Of a DNA stretch of 64,000 bases, positions 53,704-64,000 are shown one piece after another (positions within the stretch are counted from its first letter, which is position 1; each line of letters starts with the position of its first letter). Made by a program: the position numbers and the translations under genes. A model generated the notes under the pieces. The model saw nothing but the letters and a program-made list of their open reading frames with translations. It was not told the origin of the DNA and did no database searches. This DNA comes from Sugiyamaella lignohabitans (Eukaryota; Ascomycota; Dipodascomycetes; Dipodascales; Trichomonascaceae): contig NC_031674.1 of the NCBI RefSeq assembly GCF_001640025.1, forward strand, positions 3,720,001 through 3,784,000, read 5' to 3'.

Positions 53704-55222
53704 TTATTTATCTCCCACCAGTTCGACAATCTTCTCCAACGACAAACTCTTGGGTCTTTCAATAGGAAGGCCCAGAATTCTATCCCAGATAAGTTGAGGA
53801 AGAGGACCAAGAGCTCTCGAAACACCAAACGTAACAGTGTAATAAAGGGTCTCGTGAATTCCATAGTGATGGAACAAAACTCCAGAGGACGAGTCAACAT
53901 TGGGGAATGGGTTCTTGGTCTTACCGTGCTCAGTAAGAACGCCAGGCGCCACCTCGGAAATAGCTCTGACGAGCTTGAAGACGGGATCAGCAGCAACCTC
54001 AGGACGAGAGTCAGCAAAAGCCATAAGAGCTTGGAAACGTGGATCTGGTTGACGAAGAACGGCATGCCCATATCCTGGAATGACTCTACCTGAGTTGAGA
54101 ACGGACCAGAGTTGATTCTCAAGATCTTTGGGGGTGTAATTATCTGGGATCTGCTCCTTCAAATCGAGAACGAAACGAAGAACTTCTTGAGCAGCTAATC
54201 CATGGAGAGGTCCCGCCAATCCTTGGAGACCAGCAGAGTATGACAGATAGGCGTCAGACAGAGCAGATCCTACAAGATGGGTGGTGTGTGCAGAAACATT
54301 ACCACCCTCATGGTCTCCGTGTAGTGCGAAGTATAATCTCAAAAGATCAACGAAGCCTTCGTTGTCTCCCTTTCCAATCATATTTGCATAATTAAGTGAC
54401 CAATCGGCATTGGCATCAATGGCTCCGGGCAATCTACCACCACCTAGATAAGTATTTTGGTAAATCTTTGCCGCAATTTGAGGAAGCTTGGCAATCAGAT
54501 CAATGACATCGTCAAAAGTGTACTCCCAGTACTCAGATTTGGGAATACCCCGTTCATAAGCCTTGGCAAATTTACTGTCGTGATTCAACGCAGAGACTGC
54601 AATTGAGAATTGTGTCATTGGATGCAAAGTAGATGGCAGGCCGTCCAAAGTTTTGGTGACAAAATCTGGCAGTTCACCCTTGGCAGCCAGCTCGGCCGAC
54701 AGTGCTCGAACTTGCTCAACACTGGGAACCTTTCCGGTAAGCAAAAACCATAGCATTGACTCAGGCAACATTTCACCACCCGTTTCAGCTTTTGGTAAGA
54801 ATTCTTGGCATTCCTTGATGGTTTTACCATGGAACCGGATACCTTCGTTAGCATCCAAAACGGACCCTTCCCAAAGCATAGCCTTTAGTCCTCGCATACC
54901 CCCCAACAAATTGGAGACTTGGACATCGCCCAGCTTTTTATCACCCAGTTCTGTTTTGACTTTCTTGAACAGCTCTTTCTTGGCAGGAATCACCTCCTTG
55001 AGAGTATCTTTGAGAGATGAGGCATGACGCACTCCCCTTATTATACCTGATCTCTACGAAGTCTGTTAGTCCGAATTCAGTTTACTAGGCAGTATAGAAG
55101 ATAGAAGACTCGCGCAACGTGGTCGAGTCTCTTAAATTCTCGGTTTGTGAACAGTCTATTTCCGCATCCATGGGTCGCGACGTCTCAATACTTACGTTAA
55201 CTCTAACGAAGCTAGGAAACAT
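53704..55222 (-). CDS. CIT1: Mitochondrial citrate synthase, two exons
   Basis: Exon 1 is only 27 bases (55222-55196, MFPSFVRVN). A 142-base intron (55195-55054; GTAAGT, ACTAAC, CGTAG) leads to exon 2 (55053-53704). The product is 458 residues. The joined N-terminus MFPSFVRVNRSGIIRGVRHA is Arg-rich and lacks acidic residues, as a mitochondrial presequence should. Catalytic residues are visible: His in AGPLHGLAAQEV, His in VIPGYGHAVLR and Asp in NPFPNVDSSSG. The blocks GGMRGLKAMLWEGSVLDANE and HGDHEGGNVSAHTTHLVGSA are highly conserved. The enzyme condenses acetyl-CoA with oxaloacetate at the entry to the TCA cycle. The end GDK is not a peroxisomal SKL signal, so this is the mitochondrial form. 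Confidence 0.96.
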
Positions 55223-56708
55223 TTTGTTAAGCAATAAATAAACACTGTAACCCGAGGATTAGAACTTGATCTGATCAAACCGACAGCTATTGTTAAAGTA
55301 TTTATATGTCGCTAGAACTCAATTCTAGACGTGATTGGATAAATTTGGAACTTCCGTATAGGCGGCTGTCGGAGGATGCTCGGCACTCAATGAACACGAA
55401 CAAGTGCGGGGGATCGGCGCCCAAGTGGGGTGGACATGTAACAGGTCCCCTAATACGGTTATCGGTGGAATTAACTCTTAACTGACATTTTTAATGAACC
55501 GTTAATACACAAGAGGAGGCAACTTATAGAAAAATATCAACTCCAAGAGTTGATTTATTATTTCTTCTGGAGCCCGCCCCAGGCTATCGATAGAATTATC
55601 GACCAATGTTTGCCACGATAGATAGGACCTATCGTGCATGATGAATGAACCTCGGAACTAAATTAGGTTCGGAGCCGAGTCGGCGGACTGGTACACTTCT
55701 TCATCTAGATTTCTTCCCTGGAGGTGTATTATAACCAGGAAGTGTGATCGCCGTTTAGGGTGTGATTCAAGTTCTGGCCCACGGGGCTCTAAGCTGTAAA
55801 ATTGTGGAAATTAGCAAAAAGAAGAAGAAAGACCCAGAACAGAGAACCAACAATTGAACTTACCAGTATATGAACTCAACTAATGTTGACTCTTGTCTCT
55901 TCTTGGAAATCCATAAAATTAGAGAAAGTAATCATTAAGAATATAAAGTATTACTACCACCTAAGGCTACTAAATGGGGATCATATGGATCGCCTTGCTT
56001 TATTCTCTACTCAAAACCTTCGAATGGCATCCCTGCCATTCCATTTAAACCATGTAGCGAAGCGGTTTGGGAAGTAAGAAATATACAGCTTCCAGTTCCC
56101 AGCTCAGATAAACCCGATCATTGTTCGGCAATCAAATGCGTTATTGTAGCAACAGTCAGTACCTGAGAACCTTGATTGCATTCCATCATCGTCAGCATGA
56201 GCTGCAGCAATGCATAGTTGTTACTCATCAAATTGTGAGGCCGATCAAAATAAGGTTTCCAAGACTCATATGATATTAGCTTCACGTTCATGGCCATGTG
56301 TTATGTCAAATGCTGATGCTCATATTACGGTCTGATTACATATAACTCCTCGAGAAGAACTTTGCGGTTATTACAATCTGCCATCAGGTACCTGAAGATG
56401 AGACAGGATCGACGATGTCCACTACTCGATTAGGCTAATAATAATACGCCTTGATGTCCATTGTTTATCAGAAAGATGGAGAGTTAGCAACTTTAGGCTA
56501 CTTCTAACTCCTAAGGATTTTTTTGTCGATGTATATGTCCATGTGCATATATGAAATACTCTAATTTCTTTGCGATTTGAACGGTATCAATTTTTACAAA
56601 TAAAATAAAACGGTACTGATTGAACCATAATTCAGGGACTTGATACTTGTTTCAGTAGTGGAGATACATAAAATTGACTTATCGAACGAACGCTAGTAAA
56701 CCTCAACC
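55223..56708. other. Divergent promoter region, CIT1 / PNS1
   Basis: This 1.5 kb stretch has no supported gene. A cluster of ATCGAT-type motifs lies near 55580-55640, including the palindrome CTATCGATAG (55584-55593) and the hairpin CACGATAG-ATAGGAC-CTATCGTG (55614-55636). AT-rich sequence precedes PNS1 near 56590-56620. CIT1 and PNS1 promoters lie at the two ends. Confidence 0.4.
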
Positions 56709-58352
56709 ATGAGTTACGAGCCACCTGCAAATCCCTTTAACCCCTCGGGCCATCCTAGTCAACCTTACCAAGGTCAAGACCAACCTTCTTATCAGCCCCA
56801 GGAGGGTCCCCCAGTGAGACCGTATGGAAAGGCCGAATATGGCGAGGACCATGAGTATAATCAAAATCACCAAACTGGATATCATGGGAATGATAGCGAC
56901 TTACCACCACCTATCAACTACGCGACCAAGCCGGAAGAAGGGCAGTCTTTTGAAGAACAGTTCAAGGTAGAGAAACCCAAATGGAATGACGTGATCTTTA
57001 TTTTTGTATTCCTGGCGTTTGTAGCAGGCTTCATTGTTATTGCTGCTCTCACGCTGTCTGCCTATGTCAAGCATCGAGGTTTCGAGGGAACGAGTATCTA
57101 TAATAGTCAGAACACGTTTTCCTTGAATACGCATACTATCATTCTGTTTGCTTTTGTTACCGTGATTTGTGTGGTGTTAGCATTTTTGTATTATACTCTA
57201 GCTAGAGTGTTCACCAAACAATTTATTATCATCACTATGATATTACAAATTGTCATATCTGTGGGTACTGCCATTTATCTTCTTATCGAAAAGGATTGGT
57301 CTGCTGGCATTGTTGGCCTCGTTTTTGCTCTTTTCTCAGCATTCTGTTATTGGACAATGAGGTCGCGTATTCCTTTTGCAACTATCGTGTTGAAGACCAT
57401 TATTGACGTAACAAGAATCGTGCCTTCCACGTTGTTCATTTCTGCTATTGGCGCTTTATTTTCGGGTGCGTTGTCGATGTTTTTCAGCGTTGTTATGGTG
57501 GCCACCTATGTCAAATATCACGATTCTCCAGATAATCCATCTTGCTCTAATGGAGGCTGCAGTAACGGCAAGCTTATTGGGCTCCTTGTCTATATTACGT
57601 TTTCCGCTTATTACATGTCCGAGGTAGCCAGGAATGTTATTCGTGTGAGTATTTGTGGAGTGTATGGTTCTTGGTACTACAGCTATAAATCAGATCAGGG
57701 AATGCCTAAATGGCCAGCATTAGGTGCTTTCAAGAGAGCCATGACATATTCTTTTGGATCAATCTGTTTTGGATCACTAGTAGTTGCTGTTATAAACCTA
57801 ATTCGTGACCTTCTCAATCTTGCACAACAAGTGAATGCTGACAATGGTGGCAACCCCATTGTTACTTTGGTACTTTGTTGTGTTCAATGTATTGTTGGAA
57901 TTATCAACTGGGCTGTTCAATATTTCAATAATTTTGCTTATACCTATATTGCCCTCTATGGAAAGGCATATATTCCTGCTGCAAAAGATACCTGGACTAT
58001 CGTCAAAGCTAGAGGTATCGATGCGTTGATTAATGACGCTTTGATTGGTAATGTTCTGACATTTGGATCAATGTTTGTAGCTTATGTTGCTGCTCTTTTT
58101 GCCTACCTTTTCCTGCGGTTTACGCACCCCGCCTACAACTCATCAGGGGGATATTATCCAATCGTGGTAGGATTTGCCTTTGTGATTGGTCTCCAAATCG
58201 GCAACATTACGACTGTTTCTATCAATAGTGGTGTCCATAGTTTCTTCGTCGCATTGGCAAAGGATCCGGAAGTATTTAGAATGAGTTATCCAGACACTTT
58301 CGAAGCATTGTTACAGGCTTACCCTCAGGTGAGACAGAAGCTTGACCTCTGA
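56709..58352 (+). CDS. PNS1: Pns1-like protein (choline transporter-like, CTL/SLC44 family)
   Basis: The product is 547 residues (539 in Saccharomyces). The first 85 residues are Pro/Gln/Tyr-rich and disordered (PANPFNPSGHPSQPYQG), as in other fungal Pns1. The membrane domain starts with PKWNDVIFIFVFLAFVAGFI and has about 10 helices, with the CTL-family core: YVKYHDSPDNPSCSNGGCSN loop, YYMSEVARNVIRVSICGVYG and AVQYFNNFAYTYIALYGKAY. The last is the most conserved motif. It is a plasma membrane protein. Human relatives carry choline, but Pns1 itself is not shown to transport it. It converges on SET5. Confidence 0.92.
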   Translation: MSYEPPANPFNPSGHPSQPYQGQDQPSYQPQEGPPVRPYGKAEYGEDHEYNQNHQTGYHGNDSDLPPPINYATKPEEGQSFEEQFKVEKPKWNDVIFIFVFLAFVAGFIVIAALTLSAYVKHRGFEGTSIYNSQNTFSLNTHTIILFAFVTVICVVLAFLYYTLARVFTKQFIIITMILQIVISVGTAIYLLIEKDWSAGIVGLVFALFSAFCYWTMRSRIPFATIVLKTIIDVTRIVPSTLFISAIGALFSGALSMFFSVVMVATYVKYHDSPDNPSCSNGGCSNGKLIGLLVYITFSAYYMSEVARNVIRVSICGVYGSWYYSYKSDQGMPKWPALGAFKRAMTYSFGSICFGSLVVAVINLIRDLLNLAQQVNADNGGNPIVTLVLCCVQCIVGIINWAVQYFNNFAYTYIALYGKAYIPAAKDTWTIVKARGIDALINDALIGNVLTFGSMFVAYVAALFAYLFLRFTHPAYNSSGGYYPIVVGFAFVIGLQIGNITTVSINSGVHSFFVALAKDPEVFRMSYPDTFEALLQAYPQVRQKLDL

Positions 58353-58485
58353 TCCAGCTGAGCTCCCGCAACTCTATGTATTTATGCTTGACACAACTGA
58401 AATTACTGTTCCTACTCTCTTTATTTTACACTAATTCGGACTTCATAATTCTCAATAAATAACGCGAAAAGATGCTTTTAATTCA

Positions 58486-59724
58486 TTAGATTACATCAAC
58501 TACAGACTCGAACCTGACTGACTTTCTTCTAGGACGAGTCTCAGGTGTGGGGTTCGCCTTCTCCTTTTCTTCATATTTACAGCGGGCACAGTTGCAAATA
58601 AATCCCCAGTTTACTCGCAAATCATACCGTCTTTTATCCAGGTCATCTGAAGGGTTAACATAAGTTGTGAACAACTCCTCGCCAGCTCTCAAATCACGTT
58701 TAGCAATCACTTTGACGCCAGTAGTACGTCCCGTAATCTGAACATCAACATTGGGATCACACGAGTGATTCAAATGTGACTGAGTCAGATAAACATTTCC
58801 ATCGAGATTATTAATGTTATACATTCCAAGGCCATACAGATACTCTTCGTAAGTCAAGTCGTATCCACCTTTCACAGCCTCTTTCAGTAGCTCGAACCCC
58901 CTCTTCCAAAGTTGCTCATAATGTTCACCGTCTAGACCGTCAAGTCCCATACTAGTGCTATTTTGAACTGCTTTTTGACGCACATCCTGGCGAACCCTAG
59001 CCATGGCTTCAATCTGACTTTGAAGCTGCTTAGATGGGTCTCGAATAATAGATACTAAGATGATTCCGTAAGCATATGCAGCCATCCATTGGTTCTCCAA
59101 ACAATATTGTTCATATAATTGCCACTGAGCATATTTTATAGTTTTCGAATGAGCACTATTGTGCCATAAAGCAGTATGAATGGTATCGCTCTTCTTACAT
59201 TTCGCATTACAGAAGCGAGCCGGACAAACATTACACTCAGAGCCACCTCGAGGCACCCCACCTGGTCCACCAGCGGTCGATCGAGCTTGAAAAGGTCGGG
59301 AACAGTAAGCACAAGCAAGACATTTTCTCATCAGCACGACATGATCTAAAGGTGATACCAATACAAGTGGAGGTTCACTCCAGATCTCTTCACCAGCTTT
59401 AAATGCCTTACTAGTATATAACGCTTTGCCTCTTGCCTTCGTAACAATCAACTTGACACCAGTTGGAAACTGTAAGTCAGGAGTAGCATGACTTGTAATT
59501 TCACTAGCATACTGGAAAGGTGTCACATTCGTTTGTAAACCAAAAGTTTTCAGTAGATTTTTTAATCTGTTGGCTGAAAGTGACCAATTTGGATGATCCT
59601 GTTTAACAAAAGCATGTAATTTAGCATTTCCTAAATTCTCGCTACCTGGATTAGTCTTCCATATCTCAATAACAGTAGAAACTACCTCTCTATCATTTGG
59701 CGTATATTCTGTGTTTTCGCTCAT
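58486..59724 (-). CDS. SET5: SET5-like histone H4 lysine methyltransferase (SET and MYND-type zinc finger)
   Basis: The product is 412 residues, shorter than Saccharomyces Set5 (526). A split SET domain flanks a Cys-rich MYND-like zinc region (CLACAYCSRPF and CNVCPARFCNAKC). The first SET part is near residues 85-120 (KLIVTKARGKALYTSKAFKA). The rest includes NHSCDPNVDVQI (AdoMet-binding NHS motif), AGEELFTTYV and a post-SET Cys cluster (CNCARC). In yeast, Set5 monomethylates histone H4 at Lys5, 8 and 12 and acts with Set1 in subtelomeric silencing and growth control. The N-terminal 70 residues hold a helix-turn-helix-like region. The alternative is another SMYD-type protein, but length and order fit Set5. 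The 335-base gap to the thioesterase holds both promoters. Confidence 0.85.
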   Translation of the reverse strand: MSENTEYTPNDREVVSTVIEIWKTNPGSENLGNAKLHAFVKQDHPNWSLSANRLKNLLKTFGLQTNVTPFQYASEITSHATPDLQFPTGVKLIVTKARGKALYTSKAFKAGEEIWSEPPLVLVSPLDHVVLMRKCLACAYCSRPFQARSTAGGPGGVPRGGSECNVCPARFCNAKCKKSDTIHTALWHNSAHSKTIKYAQWQLYEQYCLENQWMAAYAYGIILVSIIRDPSKQLQSQIEAMARVRQDVRQKAVQNSTSMGLDGLDGEHYEQLWKRGFELLKEAVKGGYDLTYEEYLYGLGMYNINNLDGNVYLTQSHLNHSCDPNVDVQITGRTTGVKVIAKRDLRAGEELFTTYVNPSDDLDKRRYDLRVNWGFICNCARCKYEEKEKANPTPETRPRRKSVRFESVVDVI

Positions 59725-60059
59725 GTTTTGGAATCTTCGTTCAATTCAGCAGATCTGAAATTTTTGATAATATAGCTATCAACTATCTGGGTTAGGGTAA
59801 ACTTTGTAAGTGGATGAAGATGTTGGATACGAAGAGTGAAAAATGTTATTAAACCAGAATAACCAAGCTAGGTTGTACTGAATCATAGAATTGCTCTATA
59901 ATGGAGAAATTCTAACGATATTATTTAGTTCTGAAAAGTATGAAGTATGACGTTCTCAGGGGGAATACCTGTGCGGCAGATATGTTCGCAGCCATGATCA
60001 ACGCTTTTCAATCACAGCGTAAGAAGACTTGAGTTCAAACAGACTGGGAGCTTTTAAGA
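59725..60059. promoter_or_regulatory. Divergent promoter region, SET5 / thioesterase
   Basis: This 335-base region is AT-rich, with no clear TATA box. The sequence TTGCTCTATAATGG (59891-59904) is the best AT motif. Nothing else is seen. Confidence 0.35.
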
Positions 60060-60746
60060 ATGTCTTTGCGGCTCCTTGGTAAAATGGCGCTATACAGCTC
60101 CTTCGGTGGGCTTGTTGGATACAAAGTCAACCATGCTCTACAGAACGGGTTCTTCTACGATACTCCGACCAAAGGGACTGATAAGGCGTTGCGATATGCG
60201 GAGAAGCTGGAGTCCAAACTTGAAAGCTTACCTTTAGTCAAACAACTCAGTCGCGATCCACAGTTCCAAATGGTTCGACCTTGGGATTATGTGAAAGAGG
60301 AGAAAATAGGGTCGATATTCACATCAGGGCCTTTACATACCCCAGGTGGAGTGTCGATCCCACCACTATTATTTGCCAATGAAAGTGAACGCTCCATTGT
60401 TACAGTTGTTCACTGTGGTCACTTTCTAGCCGGCTTTCCATTTCTTGTACACGGCGGAATCCTGAGTACTGCTCTTGATGAAGCTTTACATAGAACCGCA
60501 TCACTCAGTTTGGGCACATACCCCAAGGAAACAGCAAGAATTAATTTAAGCTATAAACGCCCTACCTTTGTCAACCAATTTCTAGTTATCAAAACTTCGA
60601 CAGAGATGATTGAAGAAGGCAAAAAAGCTCGAATAATTGGCTCGGTGCGGACACTCAAAGGAAAAGAACTTGTGAGGGGTGAAGGGGTCTTTGATGTAAC
60701 GTCACCACCTGCTAAGTCGAGCTGGAAAAGTATTGTAGGTTTATAA
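60060..60746 (+). CDS. Hotdog-fold thioesterase-like protein (4HBT/THEM4-like)
   Basis: The product is 228 residues. The N-terminal 30 residues include a hydrophobic stretch (KMALYSSFGGLVGYKV) that could be a mitochondrial membrane anchor. The hotdog domain lies near residues 95-220, with HGGILSTALDEALHRTA, a match to the catalytic HGGxxxTxxDxA motif of 4HBT enzymes, and ARINLSYKRPTFVNQFLVIK, a typical beta-strand region. Such proteins cleave acyl-CoA; fungal members are mostly uncharacterised and often mitochondrial. The substrate is unknown. The frame is single-exon with a good ATG. Its stop is 47 bases from the MTR10 stop, in convergent order. Confidence 0.78.
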   Translation: MSLRLLGKMALYSSFGGLVGYKVNHALQNGFFYDTPTKGTDKALRYAEKLESKLESLPLVKQLSRDPQFQMVRPWDYVKEEKIGSIFTSGPLHTPGGVSIPPLLFANESERSIVTVVHCGHFLAGFPFLVHGGILSTALDEALHRTASLSLGTYPKETARINLSYKRPTFVNQFLVIKTSTEMIEEGKKARIIGSVRTLKGKELVRGEGVFDVTSPPAKSSWKSIVGL

Positions 60747-60793
60747 ATGAAGATGAATAATTGGTGTTGTGTATGAAATTTATTTATTTATGT

Positions 60794-63700
60794 CTATCCT
60801 GAGAAAGAAAATGAACTTGCTGAAACAGTGTTTATACCAGCATTTCGAGGTGTGAGATTCCTTCTTCCGTACAAAGTTGTAAAATCCCGCAAAATAGATC
60901 GAACTCGTTTAAAATCCTGTGATTCCATTGATGTTGAGATTCTTTGTAACAACTTGCTTTTTTCATCGGGACTCAATCCTCCAGCGGGAAGAGCATCTAG
61001 GGTGTTTGACAACCATCGGATTGTTTCGTTTCCGGACGACAGTCGATACGCACTAAGAAGAAGAGATGAAGCATCGGTGATCACATCTCGTGGGTAAGAA
61101 AATAAAATCCCTGTTATAATGCGAGATGTCAGTGCTTCACCCTGTTCAGCAGCGAGAGAACTCACCACACTACGAATCTCGGCTGGGATTTTCCCTCCCG
61201 GAATAACAGACGACGAGGGAGCTTGCTCACCACCATATGCGAACAAATCCAGCAAAAAATGCAAAGTAGCAGTAAGGGGCTCAAACTGCTCTAAAGTGAG
61301 ACCGGCCAGAGCTGCTTGGAAACTAGCTCCAATCCAATCCGATGTGAGAGCCTCAAAGGGATAATACATTAAGATATCTCCAGCGAGATGGAAAAAATCT
61401 TCAATTAAGTCAGGATAGTCTTTAGGATCAGATCCACTAAGGATTCTGAAAAATGAGTATGACTGATGCTTGCAAAACTCCCAAATGACCTTTTTGGTTT
61501 GCTCTACATTGACACTGTTGGTTAAAGGTGTATCTCTCTCTTCGTCTGGTAAGCTGAATTCAGTGACGACTGCTCCACTCACCCACAAATAACAACCAAA
61601 TTTTGTTCGCTCAAATTCAGAAGCCAAAATATTACCAATAGCAGGTAGAATAGGCTCTAAAGCAGCCCCGCAAGAATGAAGACAAAATTTTGTAAATTTG
61701 GAACAGCGCTCAGCAACAAAACTTGATGTACCATGTGCTTTGAGGAGAGGCGGAACAATAGGAAATACATCGAAAACAAATTGAGTTGTTGGATGAATAG
61801 CTCCAGGAGCAAGTTTTCCATTAGTAGTATTGCTGGGACGAACGTTTCGAACAAATATTGTTAATAGCTCGATGATATCAGCAATTGACCGGTACACTTC
61901 ATCAGATCCCTCGCGACCAGTTAAGTCTATTAACCGATCTACAATAGGCTTACTGAAATGTTGCAAGACAATTAGAATTGAGTCAATGGGCTGGGATCGT
62001 ATAATATGAGCAATTCCTTCAGTTACCTGGTATAATGACTGCATATCTAGAATATTCAACATTTGCTCGTAAAATGGATGCAACTGTTCGATGTATTTTG
62101 CAAGCATGTCTCTGCAGTCTTGACAGAAGTACATCAACGCTTGAGATGCTGCTTTACTTACATCGGAATCATTTCTGTCAAATCCCTTGATAATATAGTC
62201 CAACTGAAAATCGAGATATTCTGGATGCCTAGCAGTCCACTCAGTATATCTTCCCAAGACTAAAGTGACCGTATATCTAATCTTATTATTATCCGGCAGA
62301 GAGAACAAAAGCTTCATAATATTGGGTAGAACCTCGTTCTCATCCAAGTCCACTACTTGACCCATTGCCCTGACGCTAAATAAGGGAGCTTCAATTGACT
62401 GCCAGGAAGCATGGGCCGCTAAACTGCTAGTCAAAGCTTTGTATGACTCTCCTAATGCTTGGCTAGAACCAACAACTTGACAGCAATCTTTCAACACATC
62501 ACCAATGTCATGTCGGAAAGAACGGAACTTCTCTTCTTCTTCTCGATTTCCACCAAACAAATCAGAATTTTCGTCTCCAGGAGGGTACTTTAGTCTTTCA
62601 ATAATTATTCCAATAAGACGAAGATACACATTACCCAGAATCGAACGGGAATTCTTGTATCTTTCCAATACCAACATCTGCTTGAGAGAATACCAAAAGT
62701 AGAATGTGTAAGAAATCGCGTCTAAATCTTCATCTACCGAGGTGCAATCTATAATAGATTCAATCAGTTCAAGAAAATCATTGGGGGACTGTGCAATCAG
62801 TACATGCCAAGATTCACCGGCCTCAGAAAACATCTTTGTAAGACCAATTAGCTTAGATGAATCATCCTTGGATTCTATGACCAATGGTCTCAGTTGCACT
62901 ACCCTTGGATAAATAGCTGAAATGATATCGAGGCTAGTAGTATCTCTTGTTTCTTTGATAATTGAAACAATACACTCAACAGCAGCGTCGAAGGTTTCAT
63001 CTTCCTCCAAGCCTGCAAAAAGAACATCCAACAGCGGCGTGTTCAGGAAATCTTCCAATGATATTTCTTTCAGCCATGAATTTAAACACTCGTACAAGAC
63101 TGCTCGAGTTTCTCCGTCGAGATGAACAGTGAGATTACTGCTTGTCGTGGCAGACTGAGATGCAATACTAGCAGGGGTGGCCGTACCTGATCCTGAGTCA
63201 CTACTATGGAAGGCATAGTGTAATAACAAGGTTACTACCTGCGCACTGTTTTGATCTAGTAATTCTTCGCTTCTCATGCTAAACTCTTCATCGGTCAATA
63301 GAGTATGTCTAGGACTCAATAGCTCTTCAGGTAATACTTTCAGAAATTCCAGCAAAGATGGTAGAGAATCACTTGATCCACCAAATGTGTCTACCATTTC
63401 GGCCACTACATTCTTCCATTCCAAAACCTGTAGCGCCAAATCAGCTAGAGCCACACTCAGCTGGATGCCAACCGATCGAGGGACACCTTTGCTTGAAATA
63501 TTGTGATTCAACAGTTGGATCACAGAGTTTTTCAATTCCATTCGAGCTTCCTTTGGTAGCTGATGGAGATCATACGAGATCTTTGATTTGAGTGTTTGAG
63601 CACAAAACACCTTAGTAGCAACGGGATACTCCTCCAGAGATCCTGCTAGAACCTTGTGTAGAATCGACCAAGCATCTGGCTTGCAAAAGTTAGTACATAT

Positions 63701-63943
63701 CCCAGATAGATTACTGATATTGCTTTTAGAAAACTTGCAATTCTATTACCAAGCAGCTTTCCAACCAAAACAAGGCTTTTCACACAAAATCCAGTCCTTT
63801 GAAACCTTTATGAGCAGGGGTAAACTTACGCTTTTTTGGAATTCCTCGAGATAATGGCCATATTCTTGTCTCTGATTCGGACTGTTATTACTATAAAATC
63901 CATTCAAAGCTTGCTGAAGGTGCTCTAGGGTGATAGCACTCAT
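60794..63943 (-). CDS. MTR10: Nuclear import receptor (karyopherin-beta), two exons
   Basis: Exon 1 (63943-63830) encodes MSAITLEHLQQALNGFYSNN and ends EEFQKS. A 150-base intron (63829-63680; GTAAGT, TACTAAC, GCAAG) follows, and exon 2 is 63679-60794, opening PDAWSILHKVLAG. The product is 999 residues, against 972 for yeast Mtr10. It is an all-helical HEAT-repeat protein. The N-terminal importin-beta region with FCAQTLKSKISYDLHQLPKE (matching FAAQTLRNKVTYDL in yeast) is clear. The protein carries mRNA-binding proteins such as Npl3 into the nucleus and takes part in tRNA retrograde transport, using Ran-GTP for release. Human transportin-3 is the orthologue. The remaining sequence is weakly conserved, as is usual in this family. 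The gene starts 57 bases from the right end of the window. Confidence 0.93.
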
Positions 63944-64000
63944 ATTAAAGAAATCAGTTGTAGAAATCAGTCAAAGACAATGCCTGCGGTATATTTCGAA

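Overview
The window looks like nuclear DNA of a budding yeast (Saccharomycotina). Genes are compact and mostly single-exon. Introns are short and end in a yeast-type TACTAAC/CTAAC branch site placed 6-12 bases before the AG. Recognisable genes include RPB1 with a YSPTSPS tail, NOP58, RPL14, RPL20, SMT3, CIT1, AMS1, PRC1 and MTR10. About ten of 26 genes carry introns, far more than in Saccharomyces. Together with a COP9 signalosome subunit and an L-fuconate dehydratase homologue, this points to an early-diverging lineage such as the Dipodascomycetes (Yarrowia/Geotrichum/Trichomonascaceae); that placement is inference. A CTG codon at a conserved leucine of SMT3 argues for the standard code rather than the CUG-Ser code. 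The window shows no tRNA, rRNA, CRISPR array or intact transposon that I can support.

Layout. 1-9.0 kb: partial mitochondrial PPR protein (-), COP9 subunit CSN1 (+), three-exon carboxypeptidase Y (-), SulP/STAS transporter (+), prolidase (-). 9.5-21.9 kb: Fmp46-like redox protein (+), NOP58 (-), L-fuconate dehydratase-like enzyme (+), alpha-mannosidase AMS1 (+), diacylglycerol kinase DGK1 (+), MTC1 (-), and RPL20 (-), whose start codon is split by an intron. 22.5-30.1 kb: perilipin (-), a decayed gene, a hexose transporter (+), an unknown disordered protein (+) and a short-chain dehydrogenase (-). 30.7-42.1 kb: RPB1 (-), a DHA2 drug transporter (-), a gene-free stretch, SMT3/SUMO (-). 42.1-48.4 kb: a long non-coding stretch ending in PSP1 (+). 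49.2-64 kb: RPL14 (+), meiotic kleisin REC8 (-), BOL1 (-), v-SNARE SNC (+), citrate synthase (-), PNS1 (+), SET5 (-), a hotdog thioesterase (+) and the importin MTR10 (-).

Most genes are housekeeping and functionally unrelated neighbours, as usual in yeast. Groupings worth noting are the ribosome-biogenesis/translation genes (NOP58, RPL20, RPL14), lipid metabolism (DGK1, perilipin), mitochondrial genes (PPR protein, Fmp46-like, CIT1, possibly the thioesterase) and vacuolar hydrolases (PRC1, AMS1).

I did not find a convincing new multi-gene system. The most interesting signals are: (1) a 950-base ATG-free stretch upstream of PSP1 that stops just past a GTAAGT donor, best explained as a long spliced 5' leader; (2) a family of short GC-rich hairpin repeats; (3) a multiply frameshifted pseudogene; (4) the RPL20 intron that divides its initiation codon.
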